Positions 27,400 to 39,099 of a stretch of DNA of 64,000 nucleotides are shown piece by piece. The number at the start of each line of letters is the position of its first letter. Position 1 is the stretch's first letter. The stretch covers positions 27,988,397-28,052,396 of the forward strand of contig NC_133901.1 in the NCBI RefSeq assembly GCF_964199755.1, read 5' to 3'. The notes below the pieces were generated by a model that worked only from the letters and a program-made list of their open reading frames with translations, was not told the origin of the DNA and did no database searches. The DNA comes from Larus michahellis (lineage: Eukaryota > Chordata > Aves > Charadriiformes > Laridae). The translations under genes were made by a program, and so were the position numbers.

Positions 27400-27660
27400 T
27401 GAATCATAGGCTTGTTTAGGTAGGAAAAGACCCTTAAGATCATCGAGTCCAACTGTAAATCTAACACTGCTAAGTCCACCACTAAGCCAGGTCCTTAAGT
27501 GCCACGTGTACATGTCTCTTAAGTACTTCCAGGGATGGGGACTCAACCACTTCCCTGGGCAGGCCACTTTCCTGGCCTGTTCCAATGCTTGACAACCCTT
27601 TTGTTGAAGAAATTTTTCCTAATATCCAATCATGGGGGCTATCGACCTTGTGTCCTTCTC
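27400..27660 (-). mobile_element. CR1 LINE 3' fragment, inverted
   Basis: Read on the minus strand, this is the 3' tail of a chicken-repeat-1 (CR1) non-LTR retrotransposon. On the + strand it starts near GAATCATAGG and continues with TTTAGGTAGGAAAAGACCC, GATCATCGAGTCCAAC, CTCCAGGGATGGGGACTC-like text, CACTTCCCTGGGCAGGCC, and AAATTTTTCCTAATATCCA, all standard reverse-complement CR1 phrases. It is 5'-truncated, as usual for CR1. Similarity fades after about 27632, and the remaining bases to 27690 are doubtful. A minus-strand frame here is ORF2 3'-end and tail translation, not a host gene. Confidence 0.93.
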
Positions 27661-30600
27661 CTGCCTCCTGTGGGCCAAGGCTTATGCACATAGTATGTTA
27701 ACAGCCACTTCTAAGGACTTCACCTGATCAGAGAATAAAGGACAAGGTGCTTCTGTGCAAACCCACCAGCTCCCCTTCCTGGCCTTCGGTATCCCTTGCA
27801 GGGCAAGGCTGCTCCTCCCTGAAGCCAGTGCTCTCAGAGCAGACTTTGGCTAGTTGTGTTTGCAGGGAACGGGCTGGGTCTGCATCTGCAGATGACAGCA
27901 GGCCAGGGGACGGCTTCCCGCAACTGGCACATCAAGAGATAACTCCACTTGGCTGATCTGAAATAACACGGAGAAGAAAATCCTTCCTGCAGAGAGGCCA
28001 CTGCGAAGTCTACCCTTTCCCACCAGCAGCATGACTTGCATAGTGACCAGGAGAAGACATGACCGTTGCTATCATAAAGGCACCCTTGTGTCTAGGAGCT
28101 CGTAAGTGTCACACTGCAGCCACTATCCCTGAGAGGTGCTGGGGTTCTGCCTCCCGCCCCAACACGAGAGGGAAACTAGGACTGTCTTAGGACTCCCCCA
28201 GCAAGGAGGGGATGGCAGAGGGGAAGCTGGAGTGGTTGAGGACACATTCTCTCCTCACTCTGACCCCCAATCTCTGCAACACCACCATAGCTGCAGCAGC
28301 TGGTTGCAGCTTCTATGACAATATACCATTTGTGGAGCTTTCAGAAAGAGAGACTGGGTATTTCCTGGCAAAGACAGCTCTCCAGGGAAAGCCTGCAGCC
28401 AGCCCAGCAATTCCTGTGCCTCCCTACTCACTTAGGGAAGTGCTCAGTGTGTGTGAAGCCCTTCATTGTGCCTTACACCTTCTTTGCAGCCATATGAACT
28501 CATGCAGAATAGTTGGGGCAGTGAAGAACAAGGACCAGTGAAGGACATGTTTTCCCTCTACCTCCCATGGTGTCCAGTACCTGCACATTCACCTGTGATT
28601 GTCCTGTGATGATCCTCCAAATCTTCCTCAACTATTAATTATTGATACAGAGCTCAGAAGAGCCATTTCAGTCATGGAGTTCAGCCACCACTGCAGTCAA
28701 AAATGCCTATACTGGTGGTTTTGATGTTTAGGCCCCCAAGAGTATCTGGTCTACCCTCATCCCCACACTTATCTATGCTCTGTAACAGGCAAAAGGGATG
28801 GAGCAAGAAAAAACACAAAGCTGCAACCTTCATTCAGCTTCCCTCAGAGGTTCTTTCTATTTGCCAATGGTTCTGGCTAGTCTTGGTTGATGTGCACAGT
28901 GCTAGCTATATTCATTACATTATTTTGTTAACCACTGGTGACAAAACTGGGATTGCCAAGTGGTGTCTTTAATCCCTGGACTGCTGTGAGTACATATAGA
29001 TGGTATCTTGCTGGATACTTGAACTGGGTGCACTAACATCATCTCTCCTGCTAATGAAAATGGAGGGAATGATGGTGGGAAGTTGCTACAGAAAGCCTCC
29101 AGAAAAAGCACAAGCCCATCAGTTAAAGGAAACTCTAGAAACTGAACTAAACAGTTCTGAATTCCACCAGCACATTGTGAGTAAGGATGATAAATCCACC
29201 AAGGCATATGTTACCAGATTAGTAATACAAAGCTAGTTGCTCGCTCGTTCTTTCCCCAGGGCGTGGCTCTATTCAGCATCAAGACCCCCCTGAAGGTAGA
29301 ATGTGAAACCCAGCCCACCAGGAGGTATGGAAAGTAAACACTGCTCAGCTGGTTCCTCCAGTCTGTTTCTCTATTGCACCCAGCCTGCCCCATGTCCCTC
29401 TCTAAAACATCTTTAAATAAACTCTCCAGAGGTGTTCTGCTACACAGTAATAAACTAAAATGAAATAACATGCTGCTGAATGGAGCTGGATAAATGCCTT
29501 CTCATATTTTGTTATAGTCACCTAGAGCACCTCATTGTCTGTGTCATCTGTCTCTCCGGTTTACTTGTGGAGCAGCAAGCATCATGGTGACTATGCGAAA
29601 AAAGGAAGAGAAATGCAAGTTCATGTGAGTTGGAGTAAATAATTCAGAGGCACTGGCTTGTTCTGACACACAGGGCTGCCAGGGCATACTGGTCCGGCAC
29701 GCACAGAAATCATGGTCTCCCAAGTAAAAGTAAGCTACGGAGAAAACTGAGCAAATCCCCCAGCCTGTTAACTTTCCAGCTCATTGAGCAGGTGGAAACT
29801 CAGCAGCATGACTGTGTGGAGGGCTGGAATGCGGCTGCCGGCTGTGAGAGCAGTGTCAGGACTCCCAGGCTGGTGGGCTCTTCAGCTGGTGCTGCTGTAC
29901 CTGCACAGCGGCACTAGTGCTTGCATTACTATATGCCGTTGTGCAAGTGACTGAATACAGTCAGTGCTTGAGTTTGAAAGCCATTTCTCTGTAACAGCTT
30001 AAGAAAGAAATGGTGAAAAAAAGAAGATGACCACCTAAAAAGCAGTACATCACGCACAGTCCTTCAACAGAGCAGGGCTGAGAGTGAAGAAGAACTTCAC
30101 ATGATCAGTTTTAATGTTGTGGTAGACTTGGATTTCCTGCCCAGCTGCCAGCTCACAAGGAACCTTACTGTATTGTGCTCTGGCTGGAAGGGAATTTGTT
30201 CTGGCTATGCAGCTCCGATAACTTTGGAAAGATGCAGTCTTGGAGGCAAATGCAAACCTGTGTCCTACCACTCCAGCATCAGACACAGTGATGGTTTGCA
30301 TGGTTGCAGACACTTGAGCTTTTAGTCTTCCAGTTTCTTGCTGTATTAATGTCTTAGAAGTTCTCCTAAGCAGTGAAGATCTCCAGGAGATGTTTCCGTC
30401 CTTGATACTTCTGTCTAAAAATACAAGGAAGACAGTACAGTGTGACAGTGCAAAGATGAGGAGGCAAGTTAAGTAATTCCAATACAATGCGCAAGGGGAT
30501 CTTCATGGTGTTTGTAGACCAGGGTGCTGCCTGGTTTACCTTTCCTGCCCCTCTGTGCCTTCACACCTGTGCATGCACAGGAGAGGTCTCAGGTGTGGGC

Positions 30601-33392
30601 TGGAGGTGTTGGGGACAGCCACAGCTCACCTTCCTGCCCGATTGGCTCTGGGTACAGCCCAGCAGAGCAGTTGGTAGGTCTGGGGGATCATGTCTGTTTG
30701 GAATCCAGCTGTCCCAGTGGCCAAATCCTGTTAACTGCTCACCTTTTATTTGAGGCATGAGTAACCCCAGCTATACAGCTGCATGTGCCTTGAAGAACTA
30801 AACGTATCTTTGCAGAAAGCTGGGGGTTTATGAATCGCTGTGGTTTATGGCTGGGGGTGGGATTTATTTATCACGAAGAACTGAGTTAATTTGGCCGTTT
30901 GTGCAACCAGGTCTGAGGTCTGAGGGACCCACAAGGTATTTAGACATCTGAGCCATGCCCCTCATGCATCACAGGTGCTTGCTGCCACAGACGCAGTCCC
31001 TCAAATGCTTCTTACGTGACATGATGCCATCGTCATGTAATAACTCACCCCAGCAGCTGGCTGGGTCCACATGTAACGGCATGTACTCCTCTGACCTGGC
31101 TGCAAAAAGGTCCTTCAGATCCAAATGCCATTTCTCTTTCAATAGTTACCGCTGAGCTCTTCCCACAAGTGCATCAGCAAGGCATTCTGCGAACCCGAAG
31201 AGCCCTGGCTGTAATCCAGCCAAGGGCCATCACCAGCCGTGGGGAGATGGGGTGCATCTTGCCTCCCCTTCCCTGTGCTTGGCTTGGAGATAAGCCCCAG
31301 GTCTCTAATGGTGACATCCAGCAAGCAGAGCTGATGTGCCTGCACAGCTCAGCCCCGCGCGGGACCAGCCCGGCACTCACAGGAGAGGCAGCGCTGCACA
31401 CTGGCTGGTTTGCTCGTTCCTTCAGTGCCGCTAATTAGACCACATGCAGCTCCTGCTTCTGGGAAGAGCTCTTTTAGAGCCAGCTCAGGTATCTCTCAAC
31501 TGCACAGCGTTCAGCAGTTTGGAAATAGCCACTCTGCTTAGAAAGCTAAATGGTGTCTCACAGCAGTATTGCACCCTCCCAGTTCTTACTGGAAATAACC
31601 TCCTGGTGCTGTCTGCCTGTGGCCTCATCCCTTCACACCTCTGGCAAGATAAAACGTTATTTTGAGGGTCAGGGTGAATGATGGGGAAGATACCTGCTGT
31701 TCTCAATTTTACACACAGTACTTCAGCAAATGTCCACGTTTGGCAGCCTGAATTCAGAAGACGAAGGGAGGGGTGGGGGGATAGCACAGCAACACAAAGT
31801 CATGAATGTGTTTGTAAAATAATCTCTTGTGTGCATAACTCACTTTTAGTACCCGATTTTCAGTCCAGTCACAGAGAGATTATGTTGATTTGCACTTCTG
31901 CAACCACTGAAATTCCTTTGCAGCCAGTGAGAGGCAGGAATTTCTGTTAAATATATACGTAGTACTTCTCCAGGTTCATTTGAAGAGAGTGATAATATAT
32001 CATTGCTCCCAGAGGGGAGATCGCTGCCTCCTTGCTTATGTCTGCTGACACGCATTAGAGCTGGGCTCGAACGGCAGCAATCAATAGTGGGAAATGCAGC
32101 GGCTGAAGCTGCTAAGTGCAGCTCTAACGTTCCTTACCCAAACGGTACCACTCACCAGAGAGCAGCCTGCTCAAATGAGCAAAGAAACAAGATTGACTGC
32201 TCTGTTTGCTAAATGATTCCCAATATTTCTTGTTGGTGGGTTGGTTTGGGTTTTTTTGTGGTTTGCATATCTTAGGAAATAAAAAACAAAACAAATAAAA
32301 ACAGTTGCTGAAACTGGGGAGGGTAACAGCAGCCAAAATTAAGAAGAGAACACCTCTCTTTCTGGGACAAGTGTGGGTTGCTCACACACGCGAGGGCAGG
32401 TGGGCTATCCTGGGCTATCTCCAAGCACATCAGGACACAGCTAGCTGGGTTCTGCCCCCCTGCCTGGTGCCCACCGATTCCTACCCTGATGCAGACCAAA
32501 GCAGGCACAGGTGTCCCTGACTCGGCTCTCAAGCAGAACTAGTGCAGGGGTGTTACAACCTTCTGCGAAGCTCCTGGGCACCCCCATGCCCTCTCCAACA
32601 TGGTCATTCGCTAACCAGATGCTCAGCCTGAAGCTGGACCCGACTGCCCAAGTAGCTGAGCACCCGCTGCTCGCACCGCATTAACAGGAGCTGCTTGTCC
32701 TCAGGGTTGCCAGTGGCTGGACATGGAATTTGCTCATGTTAAAAGCCAATTTGTTTGGTCTGAGTACAGAGCTGATACATGGAGGGAGACCACTGTTATG
32801 ACAGGCAGGCCCTGAGGGTCTGGGATCACTTTCTCACTCCATCTGCAAGCCGGAGTAATTGCAGCGACGACCGAGCATCATAGCAGTACTGACCTCCTTC
32901 CCCTTCCGTAATACACAGAAAAGTGGAAGAGGAGAAGGAGAAAAAGAACTTAGTTTTCTTATTTCTTTCTGCACAGTGACCCTGACCTTTGTGGTACACC
33001 TGGCTGTATCTGTGTCTGGGAGGGTTCATCCTCACCAGCTGGCCCCGGCACAGCTAATTGACTGCTCAGCAGCCCAGGTGAGGGGGAGGCTCATTAGCAG
33101 CCATTTGGCACAGCAAGGTTATAAGGAGGAATGGGGGCCACTAGGAAGGTCATGGTGGTGGCTCTCTGTACTCTGAGGGGTGACTGGATGGGGACTACAG
33201 TCAGAGAAAGGTCAGCGATGGACTGAGAAGTAAGTGAGCCCTTATGTGGGGCTAATGTGAATCTATGCATAAAGTAGGAAGGGGCTGTGTGTCCTGGGTC
33301 TGGCCCACTGAGGAGCTTTGGGCAGACCCTGTGGTCAAGGAGGGGCTAGACCCTGAGCTGTGAAATGGTGGAAGAGGTGATCCCTCATTTCA
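27661..33392. other. Intergenic DNA, no gene seen
   Basis: No recognisable exon, RNA gene or mobile element. The largest frame is a 145-codon minus-strand frame at 30050-30487, which resembles nothing I know and is within what chance gives over this length. A/T-only simple sequence occurs at about 32215-32305 (GGTTTGGGTTTTTTT, then AACAAAACAAATAAAAAC). TAATTAG at about 31431 is an isolated homeodomain-type site. Confidence 0.6.
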
Positions 33393-33433
33393 GAGGATGT
33401 GTGCGCTCACCTTTCTCACCCTTCTTGCTATTG
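33393..33433. repeat. 41-bp direct repeat, left copy (flanks RT fragment)
   Basis: Begins GAGGATGTGTGCGCTCACC and ends CTTGCTATTG. It matches 33619-33659 at 37 of 41 positions by direct comparison, and it ends at the base where the reverse transcriptase frame begins. Confidence 0.95.
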
Positions 33434-33618
33434 AAGAATAAGCAGTCGGACCCTATTGGGATCCAGAATGGAGTTAAACAAGGTGACCCGATGTCTCCAA
33501 TTTTATTTGACTTGTCTGTGGATTCCCTGCTGCACAAGTTAGAGGAAGATGGGGAAGGTTTCCAACATTGTGTGAGAAGCATAACAACTGTGGCATTTGC
33601 CGATGATTTGGTACTGCT
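33434..33618 (+). mobile_element. R2-clade-like reverse transcriptase fragment
   Basis: One open frame here reads NKQSDPIGIQNGVKQGDP, then MSPILFDLSVDSLLHKLEED, and later VAFADDLVLL. GVKQGDP-x-SP-hydrophobic-LF and F-A-D-D-L are the consecutive palm motifs (B-type and catalytic C-type) of a non-LTR retrotransposon reverse transcriptase. The D after QG, the LLHKLEE-like helix and the short spacing to FADD fit the R2 clade better than L1 (QGCPLSP) or CR1. R2 normally sits in 28S rDNA. Only about 61 codons are present out of an element of over a thousand codons, with no zinc fingers, endonuclease or 3' end, so it is a dead fragment. The catalytic aspartates are nonetheless unmutated and the frame is open. 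The RT similarity stops exactly at the flanking repeats. Confidence 0.8.
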
Positions 33619-33659
33619 GAGGATGTGTGTACTCACCTTTCTCACCCTTATTGCTGTTG
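33619..33659. repeat. 41-bp direct repeat, right copy
   Basis: Begins GAGGATGTGTGTACTCACC and ends ATTGCTGTTG. Four mismatches to the left copy at 33393-33433. It starts at the last base of the final RT-like leucine codon, so the two copies bracket the RT fragment precisely. Confidence 0.95.
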
Positions 33660-36600
33660 CAAGCAAACTTGTGAGCTGAGTGAGATGAAAAGCCAGGGTT
33701 TGCTTGTGTATGCCAGGAGCTCGAGTGCTTAGAGAGCCAGAGGTAATGTTATGGGCATTTGAAGCAGCAAGTGTCCTGCTGCCTGCTCTTTGCTCAGGAA
33801 AGGATCAAGGTAACAAAACAAGGAGAAGTTGTTAGTGTGACTGCCTTGCAGATATGCTACCTGGGGAAGCTTGGTTTGGGAGGAGCTGAGCAGGAGAGAT
33901 GTGTTTGGTCTTGAAGGCAAGGAGCGTTGGAAATGCTGCTGGGCTCGGGTTGTCTGAAGCTGTTGGTTCCTTGGGTGATAACACTCTTGGCCAACAGTGT
34001 CTGCACACATTCATCTGTGAGGAAATAACTGGTCAGATTGTAAAGAAAGGATGTATCCTGGCATGCAGTCAGCTGTGTTTGCTGTTATCACTGGTAAGCT
34101 GGACACCAGCAGGTGTTTATCAGTGGTTGTAAACCCTTGTGAGGTGTCATGGAGGGAAGGCAAAATGCTTCCTTGGCTTATATGACAAATTGCTAGGAAG
34201 AGTGCATCCTTTACACTGTGAGTTGGGGGAGCGTAGGCCTGCTAAAGCCTTGCTGTCCAGGTGCTTTGTATCATCTGTCTTAAGGGGTGCTCACCTGAAC
34301 GCAGTTTGGGTGCAGGTGTGTGTGAAGAGCCCTATTTCTGCTGTCATGGCTGCAGCACTGTTAGCCTGGCAGGGGTGCCTGCTGGAAGCTAGGAGGTCGC
34401 CCCAGCTGGGGAGACAACTGAGTTCTCTTGAATAAGCAAATCCAGTAGCTTGGTTGGCTCCTTACCTGAGGAGGGAGTGTGTTGTCAGCGTGTTGACTTT
34501 GGGTTATCCCTGCCTGAAATGCTTGCAGTAGAGACTTCACTGGCCCAAGCAGTATGAGAGCCACCAGCAGAACACAGCTGTGCTTTTGTAATGCTAATGC
34601 ATGAGCCGCCCGGGCTCTCTTCTCAAAGTCCTTGTTGCCTCCACAAAGTTTCCAGCTTGTTAAAAGCAGAAATCTGCAACAATGTGTTCTCCAGTGCATC
34701 ACCGCAGACCAATTTTGACTCTACTGTGTTTTAAAGGTTTTAATTCCTATACACCACCTCACCCCATTTCTCTACTCTTCTAAAGCAAGAAATATAGCCT
34801 GGAAAAGCATTGTCCCGCTCTTGAGGAGGAGTATTGTTTGGACCACGCTTTCTATCCCATTTTTATGTTGTTACAGCTCTGCTCGCCCACGAGCATAGCT
34901 AAGGGGTACGATTATACTATCCATCTCTGCTGACCCTAGATGTGGAGATGAGAGCAGTTGCTGCCTGATTATTTTTTTTTTTTAGTGAAGCCTTTATGTG
35001 AGCTGTCTTGAGGGTGTGGGCCCAAGGGAGAGCTTTACGATGGGTATGTGACTTGTTAAAAATGCAAACAAAACCCCAGGGAAGTAAATCTGCCAAGTGC
35101 TGGAGAGGCTGCTTCTGTTGGTCCTCAAGTAAGAATTTCAGGTAGGTCTTTAAGCCCCAGGTGGTAATTGCATTTTCATTGCTCTCTGCATAACCTGATT
35201 AGCACATCAGTGGAAATGGGCAGAAGCTGGAGTTCAGTTTCAGAGTTTTAATGATACAGTGTGAAAAGAAAACCCACCATCTTCTTTCTCTTGTACCCTC
35301 CCTCCTATGAGGCTCTAGCAGCTGCCTCTAGTCATTTTTTGCTGACTTTAATCTTCCCTATGGGCATTTCTCTTATGTGCTGGTTTCCATTACAGGTGGG
35401 AGAATGGGAGTTTATCTTTTCTAGATTCCAACCTCTGGATGAATCTGAAAACTTTCATGTGCTTTTAAGTGATGTGTATAAATGCACGATGAACAGTCTT
35501 GCTATAAATATGAATGGCTCACTTCTCAGCGTCTCACTCCAGCCAGCTGCTGCTCCTGTTTCCCATCCCTGATGCTTAGTGAATGAGGGCTGTTGATTTC
35601 CATACGGAAATAAGCTAAAACAGCAGTAATGCTCTATTTCTTGTAGATTTTCATAATTGCTGAAGGATTTGGTTATCTTGAGTAACAAGTCATCTCTGCT
35701 GGGAAGTAAGAATGTTTCAGGCAGACATTTTTTTGAAATGGTAGCCCCCTTTTACCTTTGAGATTTCTAACAAGGCAGAAAGATAGTATTGCACAACCTC
35801 GCTTTTGGCAGCAAGTATGAACTGATGGCAGCCAGCGATGTTTCCATTTCTTTTCAGCTCAACTTCTACCTCCCCAGTCCTCTTCTCCCTGTTTGCCCTT
35901 GTAATTGGAGATAAGCTGGACCCACATAGTTATCCAGCATCAGAAATGTAATCTAGACATCTCTTCCCTGAATCACATTTCTAATGTGCCCTTCAAACAG
36001 AAGGCAGATGCCTACAGTCTATTTCCTGTGAGCTGCTTGGAAAAAATCTGAGCTGCAACTATTGATAGATACATGTTTGAGGGACACCTGGAGGTGTCTG
36101 GTGTTCTCACAAAAACAGCACAATACTTCGCTGAAAAGCAGCTCTGCTCAAGGACAGCTTTATCCTCTTCCTAAAGGGAGATCAAACTCTTCATGGGAGG
36201 GCAGGCAAGGGGCCACTAGGGACTTTGATAAGGTGATGAAAGCCTAAGTGATTCATTTTTGGAGTGGAACGGGAGTTCAGGCTGTGCAGGTCTGCAGAAG
36301 AGATTTTAAAATACCCTCTCACGCTGACTGGGAACAATGGAGGACTTGGTGAAAGATCAGATGCGTTTTCTGTCTTTGTGCCCTACCCAGGCTGTTTTGT
36401 TGCTGAACAAAACCCTGCTTGCTGTGCGATGCAGCAGCTCGCCAAGGTTCAGATGGCCCAAAGCTGGACCTCCTTTTCAGAGCATCACTGAGCTCCTACC
36501 TTCTGTTCCAGAATGGCAAACTTGTAAAAACACGAGGAGGGAAGTCTTAGCTGAGGGGAAGCAAAAGTGGGGGTGAGCAATTAACTTGCAGGTGACAGGC

Positions 36601-38529
36601 AATAAATTTTGATGATTCTTTTGTCGAGATATTGAAGTCCTCCAAGTGCAAAATAATCCTTACTTCCAGATCTTGTCCCTGCCAAGGGTGTCCTCAGGAT
36701 CTCCCTCTTGGGAGGCCTCATGGCCATCTACAAATGCATAGAATGTTTGGCAAGGATAAGGACAAGGAAATGGAAAGCTTGGAGGGGAGGGTCAAGGGAG
36801 GTATCCAGACCAAAAAGAGCTATTTGGACAATGCCATTGCTTTGAGACAGATGAAGCTGCTCCTGACAGATGGGTTGATCTTGGGGTGTTATTGGAAAAA
36901 AAAAAACAAAAACAAAAGTGTAGATTCTGGAGCCTCTAAATACACAATGAGATGCTCAGGTGACTGATTGCTCTGAAATCCTGGTTGTGCTGGATCTGGG
37001 GGCTCTCAGAACCACAGTAGTTAAACTATTGCACTTGACTGAAATTGCAAATATATTCCTTAGCCTTCTCCTGTGCACAAGTCTCTTAGATGTCTGAATC
37101 CTTTAAGTGGTAGAAATGAGATGTAAAGGTCCAGAATGCCCTGGCTGGGTGGTCAGTGAAATCCTGTGTTGTGAGGCCCAGTAATGCTGGGTTATCCAGA
37201 TTAGACACTGCATCTGATTATCTTGCTGCTAATCCTGCCCTCAGTAATTTAATCAGGATGGGGATTGCAAGGCCAGGATCAGGCAGAAATAATGGGCGAT
37301 TGCCCCCTTGCGCATCTGTAGTACTTGGAACTCCTTGTTTGTGGCAATATCTGCAATGCATTTAAATAAATACACATGTGAGTTTCTGCTGTGTTGCCAC
37401 TGCCATTGCAACTGGACTCTCCTGTTGTTTCTCGCTGTTCATAGGTAAGAAGTCAGGTATTGAGTGACTTTGGGTGACATGGATTCCTGCATTTGCTTTC
37501 TTTGAGTTCTCACAAAGTGTATGTGTGAGGGGACTGATATGTAATGCCAATTTAAACGAACTGGTATGGCAAAGAGTGACCCAGTCCAGTAAGAAGAACA
37601 GATGATGTTAACCTGCCTGTCAGGTAGCAGTAGGCAAGGAGTCCTACCTCTATGGGAAAGCTGGGTAAAGTAAACAATGTCCGGATCCCATCTCTGGCAA
37701 AGGCTCCCTCGGTGTGAACTGGGAATGAAGCTGCTTGGTCATGTGTTTGTAGACGTGCCTAAAGGGGAGCTGTGTTTGTGTTATTGAGTTTGGCCCAAAA
37801 GGCAGGGATTTAGATTGCCTGACACCTGGAGCATCAGGTTCTACAGAAAAACTGGCATCCAATCTATCCAGCTTCCCCAAACCTCAAATGAATTAAGACC
37901 CTATCGTGAGACCCACCTGAATATATGCACATGGGAATATAAAAAGGCCACTTTTTCAGTGTACTACATGAACCTGACCCTCGTAGCCAAGCAGAGTCTT
38001 AGTCAAGGATGACTGGGTGGTGCCTTAGGATTTGGGATGCATGCTACAAAATACAGGCTATAGAGGATAATGGGTGCTCTTGGAGCAGCTCCATGCACAG
38101 CCAAGTGTCACAATTTATGTAGGGCTTTAACCACAGTGCATATGTGATCTATTGGAAAGGCATTTGAGCAACACTAATATGCTTAGAGCCATAAAATATG
38201 TACCCTGTGCAGACCCGCAACTTTGCAAAGACTGTTAAAATAAGCCTAGAGGATGAATATTAACTCTGGAGAAGTGCTCATGCTGTGTACGGCGCAGGCG
38301 ATAGGGGGGGAAAAAACCCAGCTCGACATTTCTTGTTCCAGCCAGGAGAGGGCAGGGGTTCATACACAACCACGTGTGGCCTCGGGAGGCTGCTGATCCT
38401 TAATGATGGCATTTAACGGTCACTGCCAAGGGGCTGAGCGCTTAGGCTGAGGTGATGACTCCCCTCCTAGGTTGTGACATCGGAGAATGCCTGGGGCAGC
38501 TGTGAGACAGAGCAAATGCTCTGCTGTGT
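33660..38529. other. Intergenic DNA, no gene seen
   Basis: Nothing recognisable as an exon or RNA gene. Simple repeats include T12 at 34972-34983 and A11 followed by AC-rich sequence at 36896-36918. An E-box palindrome CACGTG lies at 38371-38376. Open frames are short and unrecognised. Confidence 0.6.
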
Positions 38530-38650
38530 CTGGGGAGAGGCTCATCCTGCGCAGGGGTGAGCAGAAGTGAGGAGAAGCTGAAAGCAGGGGAAGGAGGAAT
38601 GAAAAAGCCAAGGGAGAGAATGGGTGCTGCGGGAAGGGGAGGAATAGCAG
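38530..38650 (+). repeat. Purine-rich block
   Basis: Strongly A+G-rich on the + strand (for example GAAGTGAGGAGAAGCTGAAA, then GGGGAAGGAGGAATGAAAAA). It precedes by about 0.5 kb a long block of opposite strand bias. No element or gene was recognised. Confidence 0.6.
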
Positions 38651-39099
38651 GTGGCAATGGCAAGCCTGGGTGCTGGGCTGGGAGCTGAGAGTTTTCCTCT
38701 GTGTGGCGAATGTGGCTCGTGTCTGTGTGCAGATGCCAGAATCGCAACGCTTTGTGCGTGTAGGAGGGCTGCAGCTGGGGAACGGGGGAGATGGCTTAGC
38801 TGGAGCTCACAGACTGGAGCGCTGCCTTGGGAAGGGGTCTGCACGCACTGGCCTAGGGTGTTTCAGTTTGACATGGCTCCTGCCTGGTGCTGTGCCCTTA
38901 GAGGTGGCACCCTGACCATTGCACTGAGGATGCGCTTTTGTTGCTTCGCTCTTCATGACATGGGGAAGTTTCAGGATCAAGCTGTGAGTGTTTCCAGCAA
39001 ATGCTTTTATTTTGGAGCTGTTTGCCAGTTGGTGCTTTCTTGGTGCTGGCAAGAAAACATCTTCCCACTGGAAAACAACCCCATTGCTTTTCCCACTTG

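Larger units (their letters stand above)
22001..27400. other. Intergenic DNA between MB21D2 and FGF12, left part
   Basis: No gene is supported here. Frames are under 130 codons and unrecognised. The stretch contains a T24 tract (24373-24396), a T19 tract (26145-26163) and an AT-leaning segment near 26.25-26.76 kb that looks like a candidate conserved non-coding element (octamer and homeodomain-type motifs). No CR1 copy was recognised before 27.4 kb. Confidence 0.65.

Noticed and set aside
30050..30487. 145-codon minus-strand frame starting with a hydrophobic segment
   Set aside because: I considered a small secreted or membrane protein, but nothing beyond the N-terminal hydrophobicity supports it and no exon signals frame it.
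36632..36967. 111-codon frame ending in an A-rich tract, considered as a processed pseudogene
   Set aside because: The A-run is short and mixed with C, and the encoded text matches no protein I recognise.
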